This document shows, one piece after another, positions 16,601-23,350 of a stretch of DNA of 34,845 nucleotides (positions within the stretch are counted from its first letter, which is position 1; each line of letters opens with the position of its first letter). Both the position numbers and the translations under genes were made by a program. The stretch is from a virus: the IMG/VR virus record IMGVR_UViG_3300009181_000195, positions 1 to 34,845 of that record, one strand, 5' to 3'. The notes under the pieces are model-generated. The model made no database searches, had not been told where the DNA came from, and saw nothing but the letters and a program-made list of their open reading frames with translations.

Positions 16601-19600
16601 CATCATTTCTTACTTCAAATGCTGCTCCTCCAGTACCAACACCACTTATAGCAAATCCTTCAGTTGCTCCACCACCAGTCCAAATAATATTTTTTAATGC
16701 CGCTCCTAAATTTGTTGTACTTGTTGTTGTTCTAAATCTAGCTCCCCATACATCCGGTTCACTATTAACAGAAATCAATGCGTTATTGGGAATATTTAAA
16801 GTAGATGTTAATGTTAATATACTAAATCTAGAAGTACTTGCAGGGTCAGCTAAGTAAGTACCATCATTATTATCAATAAATTGAGTTGCGTAAATAGCTC
16901 CCAATACAGTTGTATTTGCAGCTAATGTGTTATCAATTTCTTCAATTTTAAATCCTGCTATTTCAGCCTGTCCACTATATCCACTATATAGATAATTGTG
17001 TAACCAACCTAATTGCATGAATTTTGCATATCCATACCAAGTATACCCAGCACCAGATCCAGCTGGTCCAATTGTCATTGTATATTCCGTCCAAGACGCA
17101 GGTGGAACGCCATTCCAATAATAAGGTTGTCCCCAGCCACCATTATCAGGCTGTCCGTAATTGTAAGTTGCTTGCGTAAATGAAAGATAACAATATGGAT
17201 TACCAGACGTTGCTCTAATCCAAGCTGAAACTTTGTAAGTTTTAGTTGGGTCAATTGCTACCCATCCAGATTGTCTATGTCCACTCCACGCACCACTACC
17301 AGCAAATGCAACATCACCAATAGGTGCATCACTTAATCCACTTCTATATGTTGTATCGGGCCAAATAAATCCACCATCTGCTCCACTCCAGTTTCTAGTA
17401 AAATATTTACCATCCGGAACAAACATACCAAATAAAGATGAACCATTATTAGTCCTAGTTGAAATATTACCTCCAGTTTTTACAACAGATAATATTGATG
17501 TACTATTAGGGTCTAAATAATATGAATTATCACTATAATCATAATATCTCTGTGCGTACATATAACGATATGCTGTCATATCACCATTTGCCATATCCAT
17601 TCTTAACATTACAGTATTCGTACCACCACCAACATTATTTTCAATACCAGATGTTTGTGCTCTAGTAAAATCAATTGCGTTTATTGGATTGTTATGCCAA
17701 ATACCCCAAGGTGTAGATTCTTCTTTATAAATCCAAGGAGAGGCCTCACCACCACTACCAGGATTTCTAGAACGAAGGAATACAGGATATGTAGTTGAGT
17801 TAGTTGGTGTCATTGTAATACCTTCTGCAGAAGCACCACCATTCATAATAATATTTGAACCATTATTAGCAATAGTAACACTACTAGCAAAATACCCAGC
17901 ACCACTTTCGTTTACTGAAAATAATTCGTTTGTTGATTTTACTGCGTTATTACCTACTATGAATTTTCTATCAGTTTCATTATTATTAGAATCAATGCTA
18001 ACAACAACATTCCCAGCACCAGCCATATATAATGGGTTACCAGATGCATTATTTTGTAAAAGAACTACATCATATGTGTTATCTCTATATAAACCTGCCC
18101 CAGTATCAGATAGATAAAGTGCACCCCCATTAGCTCCCGTATTTACATATATTGGGCCTGATGACCTAAATGAGTTATCTGTTTGGTTAAATTGCCATTG
18201 AGAACCTGCAGCTGTTGCCGTTCCCATATGAATACCAATTGTATCTAAATTACTATATGCACCTGCTGTACCTTGGAAATAACTTATACCATATGCATCA
18301 GCGTTACCAAATCTCCAAATTGGATTTCTGACATTACTAGCATATGTTGTACTATAAAATCCAGATGTACCAGCCGCATATACTCCAGTTGTTGATATTA
18401 TTTGATTAAACGTTACATTATCTGATGTTCTAACATTTTGATTCATTAAATAAACCTCAGTTGCTCCTATACCAGTATCTATTGTACCAGTTATTACGAT
18501 ATTACCACTACCACCAATATTACCAGCTACATAAGTATCTGCATCATGATACCATCTCAATCCACTCTCATTCCAATAAAATTGTCTTGTAGCTTGAGTT
18601 CCTCTTTTAACTTCTATGCCAGCATTTTCAGTTGGTGTAGTTGCTGCCGTTATATCTGCATTTAATGTGATGATATTATCACCTACATTTAAAGTTGTTG
18701 TATTAATATATGTTGTTGTACCACTTACAGTAAGGTCACCACTAATTGTAGCGTTACCGGTTACTGCCAATGTAGTACCATCAAAAGTTAAGTTTGCATT
18801 TACATTTGCATTTGGTGCTCCACTTGCTGCTAATGTAATTACACCATTTGTAGTTGTGCCTGTCAATGATAATAATCCAGAAGAACCTGATGTACCACGT
18901 GTACCTGATGTGCCACTTGTACCACTACTTCCTGATGTGCCAGAAGAACCTGCCGTTCCACCACTACCACTTGTGCCAGAAGTTCCTGATGAGCCGCTTG
19001 TACCAGAAGTTCCTGATGAGCCATGTGTACCTGATGTGCCACTTGTACCACTACTTCCTGATGTGCCAGAAGAACCTGCCGTTCCACCACTACCACTTGT
19101 GCCAGAAGTTCCTGATGAACCGCTTGTACCAGAAGTTCCTGATGAGCCACTTGCTCCAGAAGTTCCTGATGAGCCACTTGTGCCACCACTACCAGAAGTT
19201 CCCGATGTTCCACTACTACCGCTCGTGCCAGATGTGCCACCACTTCCACTCGTGCCACTACTTCCACTCGTACCACTACTTCCAGCTGAACCGCTTACTC
19301 CGGATGTACCACTACTACCGCTTACACCAGAAGTTCCTGATGAGCCACTAGTCCCAGAAGTTCCTGATGAGCCACTTGCTCCAGATGTTCCACTACTACC
19401 ACTTGCTCCAGAAGTTCCTGATGAGCCACTAGTCCCAGAAGTTCCTGATGAACCTTGTACTCCACTTATTCCAGAAGTTCCTGACGTACCGCTTGTGCCA
19501 GATGAGCCAGCAGAACCAGAAGTTCCTCTTAATCCCGCTATACTAATTGTCCAAGATGATGCAGTTGTTGTACCTAAATTATAATCAGCTGCTATGGCAA

Positions 19601-21299
19601 ATGATGTACCACCTGTGATAGTTACAGTTCCTTCAAAATAGTTTGAAACAGTATTTACAGCTCTTACTCTAACTCCAGTTATAAATGCACCTTGCTGATT
19701 TGTTGTTAATGTTATTGTTCCAGTTGATGCCGGTGTTGCTGATGTAGTTGATGTTACATTACCATATCCAGCTCCAGTACTTCCCGATGTGCCAGATGTA
19801 CCAGCCGAACCGGATGAACCTTGTACTCCACTTATTCCTGATGTACCAGACGTTCCCGATGAGCCACCACTACCACTTGTTCCCGATGAGCCACCACTAC
19901 CACTTGTTCCCGAGGTACCACTTCCTCCACCTGCTCCACTTATACCAGATGAACCACTACTTCCTGATGAACCACTACTTCCCGATGTACCTGCACTACC
20001 AGAAGTTCCTGATGTGCCACTTGTTCCCGATGTTCCATTTGTACCACCACCTCCAGTTATACCACCACTACCAGCACTACCGCTTGTTCCAGAAGTTCCC
20101 GATGAGCCACTTGTTCCTGAAATTCCTGATGAACCACCAGTACCACTTATACCAGATGTACCTGCTGATGCATTTGTGCCAGAAGTACCTGCTGACCCAG
20201 AAGTACCTGCTGACCCAGAAGTTCCCGATGTGCCACTACTACCGCTTGTGCCAGAAGTTCCAGCTGAGCCCGTTGTACCACCACTACCAGAAGTTCCTGC
20301 TGAACCCGTTGTGCCAGATGAACCTGTTGAACCGCTTGTGCCAGATGTTCCTGATGTGCCAGAACTTCCACTAGTCCCGCTACTTCCGCTTGTTCCACTA
20401 GTCCCGCTACTTCCAGATGTTCCAGCTGACCCAGTTGTACCCGATGAACCTGTTGAACCAGAAGTTCCCGATGTACCAGCACTGCCAGTAGAGCCGGATG
20501 TACCACTACTTCCAGAAGTTCCTGATGTGCCACTACTACCGCTTGTTCCAGAAGTTCCAGAAGTTCCCGATGTGCCGGCTGAACCAGTTGTTCCCGATGT
20601 GCCAGAAGTTCCTGATGTACCAGACGTTGCTGCTGCTGTTTTAAAACCAATTTTACCAGTTGTAGAATTATAAACTAATACATCATTTGATAAATCGGGT
20701 GATAAAGAACCTACTCCGAATGATAATGAACCAGTAATTCCTACACTACCAGTAAATTCTTGCTTATCATTTTGTGCATCACCAAACTTTGATGAACCAC
20801 TTGCGTATATTATAGATGATGAAATATATGTTGTAAATAATTCTAATGTATTTATTTTTCCAGCTACATTTATATCACCTTTAAAAATACCACTACCAGT
20901 TACAATAAGATAATCTCTTATAGTTACTGAATTATTTATTTCCAATCCCCTATTTGGAGAAATTATTGCTGTTGCTGAACCCGATTTTAATCTATCTAAA
21001 TCACCAATAGATGCTGCGTTTATATTAAATAATCCACTACCATCACCTTTAAATAAAGATGCTGATATTGATGATGAAATATTAGCCGAGCCACTAATTT
21101 GTGTATTTGCTTTTATTTGTAATGAAGAACCACTAGTTACTCCAATTATATTTGTTTGTACTGCAGATGAAGTAAAATTTCCTACAACACTTACAGATTC
21201 AGATGAGGCATTTAAAATAGAAGAACCACTTACAAAAAGTGATATACTATTTACACTAGTCTGATTTAAACCATTTGGATTATTACCGTTAAACGCCAT
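13344..21299 (-). CDS. Giant collagen-like tail fibre with C-terminal S74 auto-processing chaperone, 2651 aa
   Basis: Domains in order: an N-terminal beta region (1-222) with SGS-rich strands and the ISSSIIYASGSSKFGD motif, also found in the 3393-aa fibre; a collagen-like Gly-X-Y block (about 223-508); a small beta domain (508-590); a second Gly-X-Y block (590-806); a shaft starting LSLTGTTTNGVITL with LNVGDNIITLNADIT; about eight modules ending in FYD-x-NNT-x-YY-x-DP (1250-2320); and a Peptidase_S74 domain. Ser2536 and Lys2541 in YSDARKKTN are the expected catalytic pair, with GLIAQE further on. Endosialidase-type chaperones cut themselves just before this Ser, so about 116 residues would be released after trimer folding. 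The C-terminus is coiled coil. The protein is probably a trimeric receptor-binding fibre. The modules between FYD repeats look like carbohydrate-binding sandwiches, but this is inferred. The ATG has an A-rich leader and lies 16 nt after the 110-aa gene. Confidence 0.9.
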   Translation of the reverse strand: MAFNGNNPNGLNQTSVNSISLFVSGSSILNASSESVSVVGNFTSSAVQTNIIGVTSGSSLQIKANTQISGSANISSSISASLFKGDGSGLFNINAASIGDLDRLKSGSATAIISPNRGLEINNSVTIRDYLIVTGSGIFKGDINVAGKINTLELFTTYISSSIIYASGSSKFGDAQNDKQEFTGSVGITGSLSFGVGSLSPDLSNDVLVYNSTTGKIGFKTAAATSGTSGTSGTSGTTGSAGTSGTSGTSGTSGSSGTSGTSGSSGTSGSTGSAGTSGTSGSTGSSGTTGSAGTSGSSGTSGTSGSSGTSGSSGTSGTSGTSGSTGSSGTTGSAGTSGSGGTTGSAGTSGTSGSSGTSGTSGSAGTSGSAGTSGTNASAGTSGISGTGGSSGISGTSGSSGTSGTSGSAGSGGITGGGGTNGTSGTSGTSGTSGSAGTSGSSGSSGSSGSSGISGAGGGSGTSGTSGSGGSSGTSGSGGSSGTSGTSGISGVQGSSGSAGTSGTSGSTGAGYGNVTSTTSATPASTGTITLTTNQQGAFITGVRVRAVNTVSNYFEGTVTITGGTSFAIAADYNLGTTTASSWTISIAGLRGTSGSAGSSGTSGTSGTSGISGVQGSSGTSGTSGSSGTSGASGSSGTSGASGSSGTSGTSGSSGTSGVSGSSGTSGVSGSAGSSGTSGSSGTSGSGGTSGTSGSSGTSGTSGSGGTSGSSGTSGASGSSGTSGTSGSSGTSGTSGSGGTAGSSGTSGSSGTSGTSGTHGSSGTSGTSGSSGTSGTSGSGGTAGSSGTSGSSGTSGTSGTRGTSGSSGLLSLTGTTTNGVITLAASGAPNANVNANLTFDGTTLAVTGNATISGDLTVSGTTTYINTTTLNVGDNIITLNADITAATTPTENAGIEVKRGTQATRQFYWNESGLRWYHDADTYVAGNIGGSGNIVITGTIDTGIGATEVYLMNQNVRTSDNVTFNQIISTTGVYAAGTSGFYSTTYASNVRNPIWRFGNADAYGISYFQGTAGAYSNLDTIGIHMGTATAAGSQWQFNQTDNSFRSSGPIYVNTGANGGALYLSDTGAGLYRDNTYDVVLLQNNASGNPLYMAGAGNVVVSIDSNNNETDRKFIVGNNAVKSTNELFSVNESGAGYFASSVTIANNGSNIIMNGGASAEGITMTPTNSTTYPVFLRSRNPGSGGEASPWIYKEESTPWGIWHNNPINAIDFTRAQTSGIENNVGGGTNTVMLRMDMANGDMTAYRYMYAQRYYDYSDNSYYLDPNSTSILSVVKTGGNISTRTNNGSSLFGMFVPDGKYFTRNWSGADGGFIWPDTTYRSGLSDAPIGDVAFAGSGAWSGHRQSGWVAIDPTKTYKVSAWIRATSGNPYCYLSFTQATYNYGQPDNGGWGQPYYWNGVPPASWTEYTMTIGPAGSGAGYTWYGYAKFMQLGWLHNYLYSGYSGQAEIAGFKIEEIDNTLAANTTVLGAIYATQFIDNNDGTYLADPASTSRFSILTLTSTLNIPNNALISVNSEPDVWGARFRTTTSTTNLGAALKNIIWTGGGATEGFAISGVGTGGAAFEVRNDGIVWVKSSLRTPAVYQDYWYDSGGTFIARTGSGSGTTRHINLSNSTTDPSQASTDSGITWGQRSDSQPYYMIHVRNYNNGYYSGNHLQLAWHTGVDIGAASQYGGTRFFNNSPFTGTEIGSFGKSDNYLRADYGVLAPRYYDISNTGYYFDGLDGTNLQYLNVNGNWGSNPFGSSHAQLVITGTYASIYQTSTNGNLGYMLQHIATDGAWYLYGGRGAVNGSSWDWSQRNYPNQDGSYVEFNTSARAPIFYDRNNTAYYVNPDGFSNFGQSNGQVVTITKTGSAPGNNSTMLVTNSYGNHSWGITGEFRIEANGGTDRPSILFSNGYDSNTWSCGYGYADSSYFRINHDHGHRNGSWGTTDFYVDRSGNSYSNGSSRAPIFYDQNNTAYWLDPNATFNLNLNGAGVTFTGDTSGIHVLNAEGVSSNVRVGAAWGRPGVYNNPYFCIGAESFIEFRIGNVQNGFVQSSYLEMAGSVRGPIFYDSNNTGFFVDPNGSSRTNEFLGYKVRGDTNGIYTDNSGWWTHDPYGQGWGKPHGSFRSLEVSTSGNFSTEPAMFRIHQWGSGSCEWYKPQGTTVYLRETPGGGGSWFTRHVIERYTENTESFRAPIFYDTNNTGYYIDPNGFTEIYGGLRMSGAHGNTTSRLRLLPGNNGAGTGLCQLQMWVSEPGNTWDWGGFGFNVDNTYHDGSGPYYFSRPNTSFGSSYFRFSTAGNLYLNTMNSSGSNWRVMEWYTGGTVYANDYLTGGNSLRAPIFYDSNNTAYYTDPTGYSQMSSGEFNNYVRVARIDFIGTGGNSGQGTNAYNIFQEGGGWSYPYPDLRIAYHTGIKLGANAGSYEGTRVYSDYDMSDLCIQLAGSSNYSFKYKWMYVADVGFYTGTNSAHWYPNNSTYGTWRMDGYKNSYTGILQDVGNTPVTGMFDTGGNGGCYYQSGRWMFYHYFPYNCTGVNTSSTSPSYGMYVSGGIYSTGNIVAYSDARKKTNIVTIESALEKILKLRGVYYNRIMDEAANITTEMAEKRQTGLIAQETVDIFPEVVTYDDVNDEFGISYGSFAGLFIEGFKEQNEIIKKQSEEIKELKEILNKLIFNNKE
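14300..17560 (-). repeat. Array of FYD-NNT-YY-DP modules in the 2651-aa fibre
   Basis: Eight copies of a boundary motif occur at about residues 1250, 1476, 1705, 1815, 1945, 2045, 2175 and 2320. The clearest read APIFYDRNNTAYYVNPDG, APIFYDQNNTAYWLDPNA and APIFYDSNNTAYYTDPTG. Modules between them are 100-230 residues and differ in sequence, so the motif is a conserved joint between variable units. The first three copies are degenerate (YYDYSDNSYYLDP, FIDNNDGTYLADP, YYDISNTGYYFDG). Confidence 0.85.
18880..19530 (-). repeat. Collagen-like Gly-X-Y coding repeat, block 2 of the 2651-aa fibre
   Basis: This is about 215 residues of near-perfect Gly-Thr/Ser-Ser/Ala triplets (GTSGSSGTSG type). The DNA is a degenerate 9-base tandem repeat. 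The segment GTSGSSGTSGTSGSGGTAG occurs twice. The block has no proline. Confidence 0.9.
19775..20630 (-). repeat. Collagen-like Gly-X-Y coding repeat, block 1 of the 2651-aa fibre
   Basis: This is about 285 residues of Gly-X-Y with Thr, Ser and Ala in X and Y, plus interruptions such as GISGVQGSSG near its end. The GISGVQGSSG unit also opens the second block, so the two blocks look like duplicates separated by a beta domain of about 80 residues. Confidence 0.9.
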
Positions 21300-21315
21300 T
21301 TAATATATCTTTTTA

Positions 21316-21648
21316 TTATGTCAATTCTAATACCGAAACAATTACATCTGCCGAAGCTGCCAATGATGATGTAACTGATATAAAGTCTGTTGCTTCCAAT
21401 ACAACCTTTTGGTCTCCGCCTACCATAACATTTGAACTACCCTGTACAATCAAAGCATTTTTTACTAAAAATACACATTTATTTCCACCATTATCTCTAA
21501 GCATTACACTTACAGAAATATTTTGTGTTGCTGTATTTGCTACGTTTACACCAATTACTGTTGCTGCTGTTCCTGCTGGTGTTTCATAAACTTTAACACC
21601 AGATGTACCTATTGAACTTGTTATACTATTTTTAAATGTATTTGCCAT
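21316..21648 (-). CDS. Small beta-sandwich virion protein, 110 aa
   Basis: This protein has the short jelly-roll-like pattern VYETPAGTAATVIGVNVAN, then ISVSVMLRDNGGNKCVFLVKNALI, GSSNVMVGGDQKVVLEATDFISVTS, and a final strand DVIVSVLEL. Close relatives of this form accompany tail-fibre genes in marine phages, usually without a name. The same TP-G opening is present at the N-terminus of the 305-aa protein at the other end of the fibre region, so the two probably share a fold. The single cysteine is not part of a known site. It lies between the 92-aa gene (14 nt) and the giant 2651-aa fibre (16 nt), and is likely a fibre adaptor or decoration protein. Confidence 0.75.
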   Translation of the reverse strand: MANTFKNSITSSIGTSGVKVYETPAGTAATVIGVNVANTATQNISVSVMLRDNGGNKCVFLVKNALIVQGSSNVMVGGDQKVVLEATDFISVTSSLAASADVIVSVLELT

Positions 21649-21662
21649 TTTATTTTATTTTT

Positions 21663-21941
21663 TTATCCTAATGCTATCGCAAATGCTATTGCCGAATCTA
21701 ATACGTTTACACCGTCTACTAAATATCCACCTTGCGTTAAATATATAGAGCCTGTTATTATTTGAGAACCAGTAATAGATAATTTTTGATTTACATTCAA
21801 ATAATCAAATGCAGCTTGTGACACATCAATAGTACCCTTAAACGAACCAGTAAAGGACCCAGTAAATGAACCACTTAAATTTGCGTACGCATTTGAAGCT
21901 TGTGTAATTGAACCTGAAAATATTGGACTATGTATTACCAT
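21663..21941 (-). CDS. Short fibre-related protein, 92 aa
   Basis: Residues 1-60 repeat short beta strands of the SGS/TGS type (FSGSITQ, LSGSFTGSFTGSFKG, ITGSQIITGSIYL), the same building pattern as the N-terminal shafts of both giant fibres. The C-terminus, GVNVLDSAIAFAIALG, is hydrophobic and could pack into a trimer core. It is probably a small stand-alone fibre segment or connector. Alternatively it is a remnant of a longer fibre, but the ATG, the stop and the promoter element 26 nt upstream suggest a real gene heading the second fibre operon. Confidence 0.7.
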   Translation of the reverse strand: MVIHSPIFSGSITQASNAYANLSGSFTGSFTGSFKGTIDVSQAAFDYLNVNQKLSITGSQIITGSIYLTQGGYLVDGVNVLDSAIAFAIALG

Positions 21942-21967
21942 TTATATCTATATACTTTTGTTATAGG

Positions 21968-21975
21968 TATAAATA
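21968..21975 (-). promoter_or_regulatory. Putative late promoter element (TATTTATA)
   Basis: The sense sequence TTTATATTTATACC ends 26 nt before the ATG of the 92-aa gene, in the 49-bp gap after the 147-aa gene. Confidence 0.5.
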
Positions 21976-21990
21976 TAAACTATTTTCCTT

Positions 21991-22434
21991 TTAAGGTTTC
22001 ACAGGCCAAGTTATACTAAATGGATTAGTTTGAGATGTAATATCTCTTAAAGATTGCCTATATTGAGACCAAATTACTTTTGTTTCAGATGGAATATCTG
22101 CTAATTGTGTCCAATCGCATTCTGCCAATAATTCATTTCGTTGAATTCGTATTATTTCCCATTGATTTTCTACTCTATAAGAAATTTCATTTGCGGTAGC
22201 ATCGGTTTTTATCCAGCTTTTATAATAAACCCCATCAATTAAAGTAGGAGTTCCTTCCGTAATATTTTTTGTATGGTCAACCGGAATTGGAGTTGGTTGT
22301 ACTACATGCATATCCCATTCTATTAAAGATTCATCACTAATAATTTCAGGAAGGCTTACATTTGGAAATGCTAGTCTTAATTCATTAATAGTATATGGAT
22401 AATTAATTGTATTGTTTATAATTCTTAAGTACAT
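21991..22434 (-). CDS. Phage tail assembly chaperone-like protein of the fibre region, 147 aa
   Basis: The C-terminal half contains IRIQRNELLAECDWTQLADIP followed by WSQYRQSLRDI, the signature of the Phage_tail_APC group (PF16778) often found beside fibre genes. Members bear a helical R-N-x-L-L-x-x-C-D-W motif and end in a proline-flanked strand, here FSITWPVKP. The N-terminus (MYLRIINNTINYPYTINELR and DESLIEWDMHVVQPTPIP) is the usual beta part. Its role is probably to assist fibre or tail assembly rather than to be a major virion protein. It starts one base after the 300-aa gene stop and so is coupled to it. Family membership is likely; the exact function is not established. Confidence 0.8.
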   Translation of the reverse strand: MYLRIINNTINYPYTINELRLAFPNVSLPEIISDESLIEWDMHVVQPTPIPVDHTKNITEGTPTLIDGVYYKSWIKTDATANEISYRVENQWEIIRIQRNELLAECDWTQLADIPSETKVIWSQYRQSLRDITSQTNPFSITWPVKP

Positions 22435-22435
22435 A

Positions 22436-23338
22436 TTATTTAAAGTTTATAGGTATTGATGCATAATTTGTTAATCCAGTACAATTTGTAAATGCAGATG
22501 TTCCTGCTGGTGTAGGTATTCTATTCCACAATTCAGGAGCAGTTCCTGTTAAAGCATTTGTTGTAGAACTCATATTATATAAATTAGTAAAAGTTGTTAC
22601 TGCAGTATTATATGTAAATTGTAAAACATTAGTTATTGCTCTAGAATTTCTAAACGTTCCAGAAAAACTAGTCACATTTATATTTTGGTCAAATAATGTT
22701 AATGGTACTGTTGTTAATGCTTGGCATGCAAAGAAACAAGATGCAAATGAAGTTACTAAAGGAACATTATCAAATAATCCAGTTGGTATAGATGTTATTG
22801 TTGATATTGATGCAAATGTGCTATTAAATGTTGTTGCTTTTGGTGAATAATTAAATATATCCGAAGGTATTGATGTTATTCTAGTACCATTCATAAAATT
22901 AGAAAATGTAGCTACCTCATCTAAACCAGTATATCCACCTACTGCACTTAATGATGCACTTCCAGGTATTGCTGTTAAATTTATACAACCATAAAAATTT
23001 ACACTTCGTAATCCAACAGTTCCCCATTGTACTAATTCTGTTATAAGATTTCTAATTGCTGAATTATTATTTACTGCAAATCCTGGCATAAAACCACTTA
23101 TTGTCACAATATATGTACCCACACTAGCATAAGTATGAATTCTATTTACTGAATTAGATGCAGTTATTAAAGGTGATGAACTACTATCTCCCCAATTTAT
23201 ATATAAAGATGGCGTTAATCCACCATAATCTATTAAAGGACAAGTAAATACCGTGTTTACTGATGTTGTTGTTATTTTAAAAACAAATGGAAACGCTTGT
23301 GCTGAATCTGATGGTATTAATTTTCTTGCTATACTCAT
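22436..23338 (-). CDS. PKD-like plus BspA-type leucine-rich-repeat fibre protein, 300 aa
   Basis: Residues about 40-85 carry a PKD-type Ig domain: LYINWGDSSSSP, then HTYASVGTYIVTISG, with the WGD and HTY-GTY-VT hallmarks. From about 130 onward a DUF285/BspA-type repeat appears, with units built on SIPSDIFNYSP, SIPTGLFDNVP and VPLTLFDQNINVTSF, each about 24-30 residues and separated by phenylalanine-rich turns (TTFNSTF, TSFASCF, TSFSGTF). Proteins with this combination bind surfaces and are common in Bacteroidota and their phages. It is encoded between the giant fibre (12-nt gap) and the assembly-chaperone gene, so it is probably an accessory receptor-binding subunit. The cysteines in the SCFFAC segment may be structural. 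No signal peptide is seen, in keeping with incorporation in the virion. Confidence 0.82.
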   Translation of the reverse strand: MSIARKLIPSDSAQAFPFVFKITTTSVNTVFTCPLIDYGGLTPSLYINWGDSSSSPLITASNSVNRIHTYASVGTYIVTISGFMPGFAVNNNSAIRNLITELVQWGTVGLRSVNFYGCINLTAIPGSASLSAVGGYTGLDEVATFSNFMNGTRITSIPSDIFNYSPKATTFNSTFASISTITSIPTGLFDNVPLVTSFASCFFACQALTTVPLTLFDQNINVTSFSGTFRNSRAITNVLQFTYNTAVTTFTNLYNMSSTTNALTGTAPELWNRIPTPAGTSAFTNCTGLTNYASIPINFK

Positions 23339-23350
23339 AAATTTTAATTA

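Noticed and set aside
18616-20673. Plus-strand proline-valine-rich open frames opposite the 2651-aa fibre
   Set aside because: Same cause: antisense to the two collagen-like blocks, with no start signals, and all other genes run on the minus strand.
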